DNA of 64,000 nt from Acidianus infernus (lineage in GTDB: Archaea; Thermoproteota; Thermoprotei_A; Sulfolobales; Sulfolobaceae). The translations under genes were made by a program, and so were the position numbers. Numbering within the stretch: position 1 is the first letter of the stretch; each line of letters begins with the position of its first letter. Positions 44,295 to 54,099 of the stretch are shown piece by piece. The stretch covers positions 966,001-1,030,000 of the forward strand of contig NZ_WFIY01000004.1 in NCBI RefSeq assembly GCF_009729545.1, written 5' to 3'. The notes beneath the pieces are model-generated. The model had not been told where the DNA came from, made no database searches, and worked only from the letters and a program-made list of their open reading frames with translations.

Positions 44295-45755
44295 TCATCT
44301 TGCTATTTCCTTTTTCTCCTTTTGTAAGACTAGTTCTCTTCCCTTCCTTAGTTGAGAAACTGGAGTTTCACCAAACATTTTGACTACTTGCTCTAACGAT
44401 AAGCCCTTAGTTTCTGGTAGCAAGAAGTAAACTATTGCTAATGCTATTGCATCTAATGCACTGAATATGAACATTGAACCTGCTAGCCCAACACTTGATA
44501 GCATTACAGGGAAAACTTCGATTATTACAAAATTGGCTAACCAATCTAATAGAGCAATTATAGCGGCCATTCTTCCTCTCACTGCCGTCTTAAAGTACTC
44601 GGCTTGAATTAGCCATCCAGTACCGCCAACTCCGTATGCGAAGAATATTATAAAGCCAGCAAATGCGAATAGTGCACCTACTAGAATTCCGTTCATTACT
44701 AGTATTCCACCAATTAGGTCTGAGGCAAACATTCCTATATAAGCAGAGATGGCTAATTTCCTCCTTCCTATGCGGTCTATGTATTTGAAAGCAATATATG
44801 TTGCAGTAGTATTAATTACCGCTAAAATTGTTGCAGCTAATACAGAATATATTTCAGAATAAACTGGGTTAGAAGTGCTTCCGAATAAGTGTAATTGAAG
44901 GATTATAGCTGGGCCGTAATAGAATGGTACATTTATTCCGGTAATTTGCTGGAATATTATCCATAAGGCTACGACTAGAAATGCCCTTTTAGTTGCAGTG
45001 TCAAATTTCTGGCTTTCTTCATATCTAACTTCGCTAATTGCCTTGTTTATTAAATCATCACTTACGTTAACTCTAAACCTCCTTAGTGCATCCTTTAATT
45101 TATCAACTTGGCCAGAAAGCAGTAACCATCTTGGGGATTCTGGCATCATAAACCTAAAGATTAAACCTATTATTGCTGGAATTGCGGCTAATCCTAATAT
45201 TAACCTCCAATCAACAGTATAAGCTAAACTAGGAGCCAAGAAAAGTACTGTACTACCTACAAAATAAGAACCTAATATGCCTATAGTTATCATCCATTGT
45301 TGTATTATTGCTAACGAACCTCTCTTATCCTTTGGAGCGTATTCTGTAATGTACGCAGTGGCTACAGCCGAGTCTGCACCAATTGCTACTCCTATTACTG
45401 TCCTCATTATTAGTAGCATTATTCCATTAATTGTTAATGCAGAAAGTATTGCGGCGGCAGTATATATTGCTGCGTCAACGATCAGCAACGATTTCCTACC
45501 AAATCTATCAGTATAAAAATAGGCAATTATTGCGCCTATTGCAGCACCTAAAGATGCGCTCGCTATTTCATAACCGTAAACTAATCCAGTAAAATGATAA
45601 GGTACGAAGACAGAGGCAATTGCAATAACTGAAGTATCATACCCAAATAGGAAGCCTCCTATAGCAGCTAATATAGTTATTATCCAATAAAATTTATTCA
45701 ATTTTCTCGTATCTATCTGGTCTAATATTTGTTGGAGTGCAGATTGGGGCGCCAT
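44295..45755 (-). CDS. Sugar-porter MFS transporter
   Basis: A 486-aa protein of twelve helices. FGYDTSVIA in helix 1, YTDRFGRKSLLIVDA in loop 2-3, PESPRWLLLSGQ after helix 6, QQITGINVPFYYG in helix 7, DRIGRRKLAIS and the final PETKGLSLEQV are all sugar porter (2.A.1.1) motifs. It should take up a monosaccharide by proton symport. The gene stands alone, about 9 kb from the starch locus, and may serve free glucose or another sugar. Confidence 0.88.
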   Translation of the reverse strand: MAPQSALQQILDQIDTRKLNKFYWIITILAAIGGFLFGYDTSVIAIASVFVPYHFTGLVYGYEIASASLGAAIGAIIAYFYTDRFGRKSLLIVDAAIYTAAAILSALTINGIMLLIMRTVIGVAIGADSAVATAYITEYAPKDKRGSLAIIQQWMITIGILGSYFVGSTVLFLAPSLAYTVDWRLILGLAAIPAIIGLIFRFMMPESPRWLLLSGQVDKLKDALRRFRVNVSDDLINKAISEVRYEESQKFDTATKRAFLVVALWIIFQQITGINVPFYYGPAIILQLHLFGSTSNPVYSEIYSVLAATILAVINTTATYIAFKYIDRIGRRKLAISAYIGMFASDLIGGILVMNGILVGALFAFAGFIIFFAYGVGGTGWLIQAEYFKTAVRGRMAAIIALLDWLANFVIIEVFPVMLSSVGLAGSMFIFSALDAIALAIVYFLLPETKGLSLEQVVKMFGETPVSQLRKGRELVLQKEKKEIAR

Positions 45756-45930
45756 TAAGTATATATAACGAGACGCTCTTTTTTAAATTTTATTAAATAG
45801 TATAAACTAGATAATGTAAGCACATACAAGTATGCTCATGTTTAAATTTAATAATATCAATTAAAACTCTTTCTAAGAAATGCCAATCTAAAACGAAGAT
45901 TTTAATTTGGGAAGAGATACTAATGTTCGT

Positions 45931-46860
45931 ATGTTTATAGACCTTCACGAGGATTTTGCTTATGCAAATCAAATGGGCAAGGACATAATTCATGGTAAAG
46001 AACAATCAAGTATAGAAATGCTAAAAAACGTTGATAACAACGTGATAGTATTCTCATCAATTTTTCCTCATATTGATGTGATAAATGAGAGAAGTGCAGA
46101 GTTATCATCAAAATACGGTTTTCATATAAAATCTTCAAATTTTTCATTCGATATTTTATTATCACAATTAAAAGTTTATTATTATTTAGAAAGATCTGGT
46201 TACGTAAGCATTGTGAGGAGTAAAGAAGATTTAAAAAAGCCTGGAATAAAATTTTTACTTTCCCTTGAAGGAACAGACGCTCTAAAGGAGTATGAGGATA
46301 TTTATATCCTTAAAGAGCTTCACGTGCTTAATTTAGGTTTAACTTGGAATTATGATACAAAATTTGCATCATCTTGTTTCTCTAAAAAGGACTACGGCTT
46401 AACTGCTGAAGGAGAAGAGTTAGTTAAGCTTGCTAATAAGCTAGGGATAATAATTGACTTAGCACATGCAGGCAAGAGGACAGTGTTAGACGTATGCTCT
46501 GTTACATCTAAGCCAGTAATAATTTCTCACGGTAATGCTAAGAGTCTAAAAGACCATGAAAGAAATTACGATGACGAGGAGTTAGAATGCGTAGTAAAAA
46601 CTGGAGGAGTAATAGGAATTACTGCTATCACCTCAACACTACCTGAGAAGACCTTGAAAGGGATTATAGAAAATATAAAATACATAGGAGAATCTTTTGG
46701 TTGGGATTACGTTGCCATTGGTACTGATTTTCTGGGAATTTCAGAAGTTCCGCAAGGTTTTGAAAACGTGACTAAAATAAAGGAATTATTAATTGAAGGT
46801 CATGAAGATAAAATACTTTGGAGAAACGCTTATAGAGTTATTGAAGAGAACCTTAGCTAG
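45931..46860 (+). CDS. M19-family membrane-dipeptidase-like metalloenzyme
   Basis: The binuclear zinc residues of renal-dipeptidase-type enzymes are visible: FIDLHEDFAYANQM (HxD), LLSLEGTDAL (Glu), IIDLAHAGKRTV (His), VIISHGNAKSL (His) and AIGTDFLGI (Asp). It should cleave dipeptides, possibly containing D-residues. I choose ATG 45931, with a TTTTAA box about 27 bases upstream; the in-frame TTG at 45907 adds eight residues. There is no signal peptide, so the enzyme is cytosolic. Confidence 0.85.
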   Translation: MFIDLHEDFAYANQMGKDIIHGKEQSSIEMLKNVDNNVIVFSSIFPHIDVINERSAELSSKYGFHIKSSNFSFDILLSQLKVYYYLERSGYVSIVRSKEDLKKPGIKFLLSLEGTDALKEYEDIYILKELHVLNLGLTWNYDTKFASSCFSKKDYGLTAEGEELVKLANKLGIIIDLAHAGKRTVLDVCSVTSKPVIISHGNAKSLKDHERNYDDEELECVVKTGGVIGITAITSTLPEKTLKGIIENIKYIGESFGWDYVAIGTDFLGISEVPQGFENVTKIKELLIEGHEDKILWRNAYRVIEENLS

Positions 46861-46890
46861 TTTTTTAATTTTCTTATGTAAATTCCTCCC

Positions 46891-47199
46891 ATGCCTATTG
46901 AAGAACTTTCAAAAGTTTTGGAAGAAATAAGAAAGAAAGCTTATGATACAAAAGATGCAGTGTTAAAAGATACAACTAGATTTTACACAATTCTTCACAA
47001 TACAATAAATTCAGAAATTGTAAAAGCTAAGAAAGAAGGTAAGAAAATAGATGATATTCAGAAAGAGTTTGAAGACTTACTAAAGAAAATTGACGGATTA
47101 AGAGAAAAGCAAAAGAACATGAGTATTAAAGATTTAAGGAACGCTTTAGTTAGTTATACTCAGAAAGCAGAGAAGCTTATAAAGAAAATAAAAGGTTAA
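46891..47199 (+). CDS. Small coiled-coil protein, function unknown
   Basis: The 102-aa product is highly charged, rich in Lys, Glu, Ile and Leu with heptad-like spacing (EELSKVLEEIRKKAY and KKIDDIQKEFEDLLKKIDGL), so it is probably an alpha-helical coiled coil. No family recognised. The last 4 bases overlap the convergent aminotransferase gene. It could be a small structural or DNA-associated protein. Confidence 0.6.
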   Translation: MPIEELSKVLEEIRKKAYDTKDAVLKDTTRFYTILHNTINSEIVKAKKEGKKIDDIQKEFEDLLKKIDGLREKQKNMSIKDLRNALVSYTQKAEKLIKKIKG

Positions 47200-48521
47200 C
47201 CAAGGAATTTTTCGTCCAGATATTTTATTTTTTCATCTAATTTCTCTATTCCCTCATCAATTTCTTCCTTTTTTATGATTAAAGGTGGAGAAATAACAAA
47301 CCATGAAGGTCCGTTAAATACGTAAACGCCTTCGTCTAGCAATTTCTTTGCCAGAACATCAACTTCAGTGACTTTTCCTTCGTATTTATCTTCATAGGTG
47401 CCAAAAGGAGTCTGTTTTCCGTCCTTAACAAACTCTATAGCCCAAAATAATCCAACTCCTCTTACGTCTCCGATACTCTTATGCCTCTCCTTGAGTTCCT
47501 TTAATCTCTCGCCAAGGTAACTACCCATAGCCTTTACGTGAGCTAATAAATCCATTCTTTTATATTCTTCTACGACTGCAGGTATTGCGGATAACGATAC
47601 TGGGTGAGCTTCAAAAGTATGTCCATGCGCAAACATTTTATCCTCAAAGAAGTCCGCAATCTCCTTACTTACTGCAGTTATACCAATAGGCACATATGAA
47701 GCCGAAGCTCCTTTTGCTGTAGTTAGAATATCCGGTTGAACTCCCCATAGGTTAACTGCAAACCATTCTCCAACTCTTCCCCAGCCAGTCATTACTTCAT
47801 CAGTTATTAAGAGTACATCATTTTCTCTCGTTATTTTCCTTAGAGTAGGTAAGTATTCTTTTGGAGGCACTACAACACCGTTAGTTCCAGTTATTGGCTC
47901 TACTATAACTCCAGCAACATTTCCTTCGTTTTTTATCACGTAATCTACGTAGTTCACGCAGGCAAGATTACATTCTGGGTATTTCAACTTGAAGGGGCAT
48001 CTATAGCAGTAAGGCTCTGGAATTTTAACTACACCGGGAGCAACGTTAGGCTCAGCGTACCATCTCCTATAATCTCCAGTCAAAGCTAACGAACCTAAAG
48101 TTGAACCGTGATACGATCTATACCTAGAGAGTATTTTGTATGAAGGAGATTTATAAAACCTTGCAATTTTTATTGCGGCCTCATTTGCTTCCGTTCCAGA
48201 GGTTGAAAAGAAAAACTTAGTTAAATTGCTCGGCATTACTTCCAGAAGAGATTTTACAGCTCTAGCTCTAACTTCTGTGGCAAATGCGGGCGAAATATAT
48301 TGCAGTTTTTCCAGTTGATCTTCTATACTCTTTATTACCTCTTTATTTCCATAGCCTAAATTTACGTTAACTAACTGAGAAGAGAGGTCAAGGATCTTTT
48401 TACCGTTAACATAAAAATATACTCCTTCAGCTTTATCGACGTTTAAAGGATTCCAAGTTTTTTGAACTTTCCAAGTTCCGAAAGTATGTTCTTTAACTAA
48501 TTTAACGATATCTTCATTCAT
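47196..48521 (-). CDS. Class III (omega-type) aminotransferase
   Basis: This PLP-dependent enzyme (441 aa) shows STSGTEANEAAIKIAR (cofactor phosphate), ITDEVMTGWGRVGEWF (PLP Asp) and ILTTAKGASASYVPIG with the Schiff-base Lys. The Cys-rich insert YCYRCPFKLKYPECNLACVNY-type region (about 165-186) is seen in some class III members. It would transfer an omega-amino group, for example from GABA, beta-alanine or lysine derivatives. A TATA box ACTTAAATTC at about 48543-48552 makes the mRNA leaderless. A divergent Lrp-type regulator lies 189 bases away. Confidence 0.85.
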   Translation of the reverse strand: MNEDIVKLVKEHTFGTWKVQKTWNPLNVDKAEGVYFYVNGKKILDLSSQLVNVNLGYGNKEVIKSIEDQLEKLQYISPAFATEVRARAVKSLLEVMPSNLTKFFFSTSGTEANEAAIKIARFYKSPSYKILSRYRSYHGSTLGSLALTGDYRRWYAEPNVAPGVVKIPEPYCYRCPFKLKYPECNLACVNYVDYVIKNEGNVAGVIVEPITGTNGVVVPPKEYLPTLRKITRENDVLLITDEVMTGWGRVGEWFAVNLWGVQPDILTTAKGASASYVPIGITAVSKEIADFFEDKMFAHGHTFEAHPVSLSAIPAVVEEYKRMDLLAHVKAMGSYLGERLKELKERHKSIGDVRGVGLFWAIEFVKDGKQTPFGTYEDKYEGKVTEVDVLAKKLLDEGVYVFNGPSWFVISPPLIIKKEEIDEGIEKLDEKIKYLDEKFLG

Positions 48522-48566
48522 GCGATACTAGTAGTTTAGACAGAATTTAAGTATTTTAGGACAGTT

Positions 48567-48583
48567 ATTGTAAAAAGTACAAT
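48567..48583. promoter_or_regulatory. Candidate Lrp-family operator between aminotransferase and regulator genes
   Basis: ATTGTA AAAAG TACAAT is a perfect 6-base inverted repeat with a 5-base spacer, the size of Lrp/AsnC operators. It lies about 46-62 bases upstream of the aminotransferase start, just beyond that gene's TATA box (48543-48552), where Lrp proteins such as LysM act as activators. The regulator gene begins 128 bases on the other side. Confidence 0.45.
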
Positions 48584-48710
48584 AGTTTAAATCTTGCTTC
48601 AGAAAGTCTCTGTATAATTTCCAAGCTAATTCCTTTTTATTTGGTATTATATTCAAGTTATTCGTCGATAAAATGTATAAGGTTTAAATTACCTCTTCTA
48701 AATATATATT

Positions 48711-49208
48711 ATGGAGTTAGATGATGTAGACTTAAAGATACTCAAGATAATTCAAAACGACGCAAAATACCCTTTAGAAAAAATAGCAGAAGAGGTAAAG
48801 GTTCCTAAATCAACAGTAGCTTATAGGATAAAGAAAATGGAGAAGATGGGCGTAATAAAGGGTTATTTCACTTACGTTGATCCAGCCAGCTTAAATTTAG
48901 ATTACCTAGTTATTACTCTAGTTAGGGCAAGGTACGGAAAAGACTACCACGATAGTTTAGGCAAGAAACTTTCGCAACTTCCAGGAGTATGGGGAGTTTA
49001 TTTTGTCCTAGGGGATATGGACTTTGTAGTGTTAGCCAGGTTCAAAAACAGAGAAGATTTTATGAAGAATTTTCTAGAGAAATTGATAAATATGCCAGAA
49101 ATTGAAAGAACGAGCACTCACGTTGTTGCTAAAGTGTATAGAGAAACTCCTTATGTGATTATAGATGAAGGAAAAGCTAATAATGAGGAGATAAAAAATG
49201 GAAAATAG
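48711..49208 (+). CDS. Lrp/AsnC-family transcription regulator
   Basis: The 165-aa protein has an N-terminal winged helix-turn-helix (VDLKILKIIQNDAKYPLEKI and VPKSTVAYRIKKMEKMGVI) and a C-terminal RAM ligand-binding domain (LPGVWGVYFVLGDMDFVVLAR). It probably senses an amino acid and controls the divergent aminotransferase gene, given the inverted repeat between them. GGTTTAAATTACC about 23 bases upstream of ATG 48711 gives a leaderless promoter. Confidence 0.9.
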   Translation: MELDDVDLKILKIIQNDAKYPLEKIAEEVKVPKSTVAYRIKKMEKMGVIKGYFTYVDPASLNLDYLVITLVRARYGKDYHDSLGKKLSQLPGVWGVYFVLGDMDFVVLARFKNREDFMKNFLEKLINMPEIERTSTHVVAKVYRETPYVIIDEGKANNEEIKNGK

Positions 49209-49356
49209 AATGTGAGGAACTGACTTCCTCTTGGAAGGAAATTTTACTCATTATAAAATATAACTAAACTTCGTTTGTCTATTCATTCTCATACATACTG
49301 CTAGGCAATACTTAACTAGTCCTCAAGTTTTTAATATTGTTCATCTTTTACATATT

Positions 49357-51090
49357 ATGGACGAATTTGAGTATTTAGAAGATTTAAACGATGAAAAAAC
49401 TAGATCATTTATAGAGAAGGAAAATAGGAAAACTGAGGAGAAACTAGGTAAAAGAGCAAAGGAACTTTATCCAAGGCTTTTAGAAATTTACAATGAACCA
49501 TACATTCTAGGCATGTTTGCATACGATGAAAATGAGCCTGTTATCCTACTCTACGGTGAGAAAAACCAAGTCCTCCTAGGCAATAAAGTGATTTACATCT
49601 CGCCAAAGGATTATGTAGCCTCCTCGGTCTGGAAAGTTTACAATTCTAAGGAAATAGGAGTTAGCGTAGAAAAGAAAGGAAGCGATAAGATTACAACTTT
49701 CCTAATTTCCCCCGACGGTAAAACCACGGAATTAGGAGAAATGGTGGAATCTCCTTTCTATTTCAAACGTGAACTGTGTTATATAAAGAGTTACCGTTAT
49801 TCTCCGCCTCCTGATGGTGGAGAATACCCTGCTGACAGAGTATTTTGCGGTAATGAAATAGTTTACGGCAAGGATTTAAAGCCAGGAGAATTCGTATCAA
49901 TTAGAACTTTCGGAGATTTTATAACGCTGATCAGAAGTAAAGGCTGGAGGTATAGCGAACTTTATGCTGGCGAAGGTTTTGATTCTCTTAAAAAGATTGA
50001 CGAAGGGGAAGTAATAGACGTTATTGATTACATTCAAGGAAATTTAATCTACCAGAAGAACGATTCAGTGCATCTAGATAAAAAGAAGATAATAAAGTCT
50101 GATTATCCGATTTTAGGAGTTTCTTCTCTTAAAGAAACCTTGGCAGTTGAGGTTATAAAGGATTATAGGACACCACTATTGTTTTACAGCATTAATGGTG
50201 ACAAGGTGGGAGAAGAAATACACGATAATATCCAGTTTATGGATAGTGAAGGACATTCACTATTTATGGTAGAAACTTCGTTTAATTACAAATTCAAGGT
50301 CTCAAGGAGAGTTAAGGAGAAAAGCGAAACAATAATGCAGTACGGTAATTATGACGTAAAAGTTACGGACATCTACGTTAAAGGAGACGTATTACTCCAC
50401 GGGTTCCTCCTGTCAAAGAGTAATAACCCCAAGGGAGTTATAGTTTATGGATATGGAGGGTTCAGAATTTCTTTACTCCCTTCATTCCCCATGTTTACAA
50501 GGATATTACTTGATGAAGGGTACTCTGTTTTAATCACCAACTTAAGGGGAGGTTACGAAAACGGAGAAGAATGGCATAAGGCAGGAATGTTGCTTAATAA
50601 GAAAAACGTGTTCAAGGACTTTTCAGAATTCCTTAGATTAGTGAAAAGCTTAGGTGGTAAAACTATTGCTATGGGAGGAAGTAATGGTGGGCTTTTGGTA
50701 GGTGCTACGGAGAATGAATATCCTGAACTCATAGACTGTGCAGTAATTGGACACCCAGTGCTGGACATGCTGAGGTATGATAAACTTTACGTAGGAAAAT
50801 ACTGGGTTGAGGAGTACGGAGACCCAAACGATCCTAAGTATAGAGATTACTTACTTTCTTATAGTCCTTATCATAATCTGAAGAAAGAGTTACCAAAGAC
50901 ATTCGTGTATACCGGAATTAATGACGATAGAGTTCATCCTGCCCATGCATTAAAATACGCAGCTAAGTCAGAAAAACTAGGAAACGACGTCATGCTATTT
51001 GTTAACGATTCCGGACACGCAATAGCCGATCCTGAGTCTGAGGCTAGGGAATACTCCTACGTTATAGCCTTCATTGAGGAATGTAAGTAA
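49357..51090 (+). CDS. Prolyl-oligopeptidase-like serine peptidase (S9)
   Basis: The 577-aa protein has an N-terminal beta-propeller-like part (to about 350) and an alpha/beta-hydrolase domain with the nucleophile in AMGGSNGGLLVGA, the Asp in TGINDDRVHPAHAL and the His in VNDSGHAIADPE. It should cleave short peptides after proline or a related residue, in the cytosol. Length is below that of full prolyl oligopeptidase (about 700), as in other archaeal forms. ATG 49357 follows a TATA-like element near 49331. It may help recycle peptides with the dipeptidase at 45931. Confidence 0.87.
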   Translation: MDEFEYLEDLNDEKTRSFIEKENRKTEEKLGKRAKELYPRLLEIYNEPYILGMFAYDENEPVILLYGEKNQVLLGNKVIYISPKDYVASSVWKVYNSKEIGVSVEKKGSDKITTFLISPDGKTTELGEMVESPFYFKRELCYIKSYRYSPPPDGGEYPADRVFCGNEIVYGKDLKPGEFVSIRTFGDFITLIRSKGWRYSELYAGEGFDSLKKIDEGEVIDVIDYIQGNLIYQKNDSVHLDKKKIIKSDYPILGVSSLKETLAVEVIKDYRTPLLFYSINGDKVGEEIHDNIQFMDSEGHSLFMVETSFNYKFKVSRRVKEKSETIMQYGNYDVKVTDIYVKGDVLLHGFLLSKSNNPKGVIVYGYGGFRISLLPSFPMFTRILLDEGYSVLITNLRGGYENGEEWHKAGMLLNKKNVFKDFSEFLRLVKSLGGKTIAMGGSNGGLLVGATENEYPELIDCAVIGHPVLDMLRYDKLYVGKYWVEEYGDPNDPKYRDYLLSYSPYHNLKKELPKTFVYTGINDDRVHPAHALKYAAKSEKLGNDVMLFVNDSGHAIADPESEAREYSYVIAFIEECK

Positions 51091-51755
51091 AGGTAAATAA
51101 ATTCTTTGACTCAATGAGCATTTCTTTTTAACGTCCTCCACTGAGTATTTTCTCTCGTGAACCAGCATTCCGTCTAAAACCCAATTTTTTAGAGAGCTTC
51201 TTTACCTATGAGGCTTTTCGCTTTTTAATAGAGTAGCAAATCCTATATTCCTTACTCTCTTTGAAAACTAAAAATATAATAGCTCAATAGTTAAATCCAA
51301 AGAAGATTGAAAGTTGATTAAAAACTATTAAATATTTATTAAAATTAGAGACTGGGAAATTATGAATTTGGAATAGCTTTTTAATATATAAGGTATATTT
51401 TTAATCGTATAACACTCCATTATAATAATTTCATGATATTCTCCACGTCTAACTTAAGTTTATGCTGTTTCTAAAGCAACTTCATGAAATCCTTCCACGT
51501 GTAATATCCATGCTGAGATCCAAAGCGATTTACACTTTCAAGTTCATCTATCGCATAAAATTTTTAACTCCAATGTCCAAAGCTTCTAACCTTTTGAGTT
51601 CTTAGACGCGATAACTTTTATTGCTTCTTCTGTATCTTTGTAATATTTTTCCTAGGCTTGCACTAAATCCCATCTATCTAGCAATTCATCGGCCTCCTCT
51701 AAGTAAACGTCTAAGATGTTTCTAGAATTTGCATCATTATCTTTCCTTGAAATTG
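51091..51755. other. Intergenic stretch with a dead gene
   Basis: Bases 51430-51740 hold a PaREP1 pseudogene on the minus strand. From 51091 to 51429 the DNA is AT-rich, with stops in all frames and no repeat or RNA signal that I can support. Confidence 0.55.
51430..51740 (-). pseudogene. PaREP1-family pseudogene
   Basis: The minus strand reads YLEEADELLDRWDLVQA, then a TAG, then EKYYKDTEEAIKVIASKNSK. The stop stands where the short copy at 35324 has Ser (VQASEKYYK). The rest needs further frameshifts to follow. It is a clear relative of the 35324 protein that has decayed. It lies directly downstream of the second APC permease gene. Confidence 0.65.
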
Positions 51756-53225
51756 TCATTCTGGTGGAATTTCCTTATATATTAAAGAGAGTTTTATTCC
51801 CTGTTTACTCCTAACCTTTTGAGATATTATGTACGTCACTGCACCGATAATTGGCGGAATGAAAATAGATACTATGTCAAAGGCAAAGTTACCTTCGAAA
51901 ATCACTCCCCCAAATGTAGGGTTAACTATTCCATAATATAATGTTATGAATACTACTGTGGAAAGTGTAATTACTGAAGAAATTGAAGTGTAAAGTATTC
52001 TTTTATCTAACTTGTAAAACTTTATTGATGCTATGGCGACGATCATGTAATTCCATATAACAAACCAAAGTCCGTCAATTGCGAAACTTACTGAATATCC
52101 TAAGTACACTTCAACGTAATTGAAGATCATTGAAACCAGAAAACTAAATAGGAGAGCGTTGAAGGGAATTCCTCTTTTGACATCTGCTAAAAATGCGGGC
52201 AATAATCTATCAAAAGATAAGGAGAATAAAATCCTTGAGGAAGCGCCTACGTTTATCATCGCGTAAAGTAAGTACCAACTAAGCGCCGTCACGAATATAA
52301 ACATGACTATTGCAGGATAATGAATGAAAGGCAAAGCCCCGAAGGAAAGAAGGGATGAAGTAGAAATTGGTAAATTCCAGCCAGAGATAACTGCCGAGAC
52401 GTAATTTTCCTTGCCTATTCCTATTTCTAGAGAAATTATTAAAAGTAATGCGAAAATTGTGGCAGTAGCGTAAGATAATAAATACCCGGCTAGAAAACTT
52501 TTCCTACTCTTCTTTATTTCTCCAGCAAAAAACGAAGGAGCGTTAGCGAAGGCAAATAATGATAGTACGAAGATAGAGGACAACGCAAAAGTTTGAGTGT
52601 TTAATTTAGGATCTAAATTATTATTAATTCCTGCATAATGGAAGGTAAGTAGACCATAAATCATTATTACCGTACCTATTATCTGCAGGAAAGTTAAATA
52701 ACGGAAAGTCCTTGCATAATATCTTTCGGAAGATGAGAGAAGGAAAGCTATTAGCACAATTAAAGTAGTAGTTACAAATAGATTCAAAGAAGAGGAAAGT
52801 ATTGAATTTGCAAAATCGATTAACGCCTTATTGCCTAGGCTGTAACCTATTGCTTGTAATCCTGGGACTATGACCATTATTACTTCAAGCATTGCTAGCA
52901 CAGGGAAGCCCATCATAAAGGACATCAACAAAGACATTCCTAGAACACTCCCTGCAAATGGTCCGAAAGCTCTGGAAACATAAATGTAATCTCCTGCAGA
53001 TCTAGGAATTAATGCATTAAGTAAGTAATAATTGAGAACGAGCGGAATCATTAATACTGCTCCAAGAATTACTGATAATATCCAACTGGAGTTTGGCAAG
53101 AATGCTGAGACGAAAAGAGGATAAGAAACTCCGGCAGCAGGGCCTAGGAAGGAAAAGTTTAATGCGAAAGCGTCTACTGCACTGAACTCCTTAACTAGCC
53201 CCGTGGATTCTCTTAAGAACTTCAT
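51756..53225 (-). CDS. APC-family amino acid permease (second copy)
   Basis: This 489-aa membrane protein shows the APC features: FLGPAAGVSYPLFVSAFLP in helix 1, IPRSAGDYIYVSRAFGP in helix 3 and about twelve helices. It probably takes up amino acids or polyamines. Compared with the copy at 40947 it lacks the long tail. The start (ATG 53225) is clear. Downstream is a dead PaREP1 gene and upstream a small pseudogene. Confidence 0.82.
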   Translation of the reverse strand: MKFLRESTGLVKEFSAVDAFALNFSFLGPAAGVSYPLFVSAFLPNSSWILSVILGAVLMIPLVLNYYLLNALIPRSAGDYIYVSRAFGPFAGSVLGMSLLMSFMMGFPVLAMLEVIMVIVPGLQAIGYSLGNKALIDFANSILSSSLNLFVTTTLIVLIAFLLSSSERYYARTFRYLTFLQIIGTVIMIYGLLTFHYAGINNNLDPKLNTQTFALSSIFVLSLFAFANAPSFFAGEIKKSRKSFLAGYLLSYATATIFALLLIISLEIGIGKENYVSAVISGWNLPISTSSLLSFGALPFIHYPAIVMFIFVTALSWYLLYAMINVGASSRILFSLSFDRLLPAFLADVKRGIPFNALLFSFLVSMIFNYVEVYLGYSVSFAIDGLWFVIWNYMIVAIASIKFYKLDKRILYTSISSVITLSTVVFITLYYGIVNPTFGGVIFEGNFAFDIVSIFIPPIIGAVTYIISQKVRSKQGIKLSLIYKEIPPE

Positions 53226-53247
53226 AAGCTTAAGTTAAATCTTCTAC

Positions 53248-53451
53248 TTAAAAGATTAGGGTAGCTAAATTCCAAGAGATCGGAATTTCTTCCACAGCTT
53301 CTTCTATTTCATCAGCAGTTATTTCTTTCCATTACTTAAGAGGAATTTCTATTCTACTTTCATCTTTTATTCTTATTAAGATGTTATCTCTTCTTTTATA
53401 CCCACAAGGTCTGCAATATCTTTTGGATACAAACGGTGTTTCCTTAATCAC
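53248..53451 (-). pseudogene. Small gene with one in-frame stop, possible zinc-ribbon protein
   Basis: From GTG 53451 the frame reads VIKETPFVSKRYCRPCGYKR and RDNILIRIKDESRIEIPLK, then a TAA at codon 40, then WKEITADEIEEAVEEIPISW and NLATLIF before the final TAA at 53250-53248. C-x2-C could be part of a metal site. Removal of one stop restores a 67-residue protein, so it is recent decay or a sequencing error. Family unknown. Confidence 0.45.
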
Positions 53452-53610
53452 GATCTTTAAGGATTAATACACGCTCTAAATTATCTACAGAACTATATAT
53501 TACTATATAGTTTATATAACTTATATAGAGAAATATATACATAATGTACATTATATATTCAGAAGTTTTCATAATAAAAGCTTAAATTCATTAGTGAGAA
53601 AAAACATATT

Positions 53611-54021
53611 ATGGCTGGCAAGTTTTTATTCATAACTAAAGATAGAAAATTTTTATTCGATGGAAAAGTGAGAGAAGTTAAGAAAGAGTTGCAAGATTTG
53701 GACGGAATGGAAATAAGGTTTGCCAGGCCAATGATTGTTTATGAGCTAGATGGAGTAAATTTGAATTATTTTGTAAAAAATTATGGTCATCTCACCGTTG
53801 GTGATTACACAGTATTAGACTTAGTTGATTTACTTGAGGAGAATAACTTCATCCTTTACGTAGATCACGACAAGGAAAAAGTTGAAGTTTTCGTACAAGG
53901 TAAGGAGGAAATTATTACTTTACCTTATTCTACGTTGGACTTCTTAAGGTATTTATTGGCTAAAACTTCCAGAGGAGTATTATTAGAGAGCACAACTTTT
54001 GACCTAATAGACGAGAATTAA
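53611..54021 (+). CDS. Soluble protein of unknown function (136 aa)
   Basis: The product is acidic and likely mixed alpha/beta (FLFITKDRKFLFDGKVREV at the start, then VLDLVDLLEENNFILYVDHD). I recognise no family and see no Cys, membrane helix or nucleotide motif. ATG 53611 is well placed after an AT-rich upstream region. It lies 78 bases upstream of the zinc-finger gene in the same direction, so the two may form a small unit. Confidence 0.6.
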   Translation: MAGKFLFITKDRKFLFDGKVREVKKELQDLDGMEIRFARPMIVYELDGVNLNYFVKNYGHLTVGDYTVLDLVDLLEENNFILYVDHDKEKVEVFVQGKEEIITLPYSTLDFLRYLLAKTSRGVLLESTTFDLIDEN

Positions 54022-54099
54022 ATTTCGTAAACGCAAAGAGTTCTTAAATCGAACTGAAAGTAGGCTTAAGATTTAAAATATGTTGAACGAAAATAGCAT

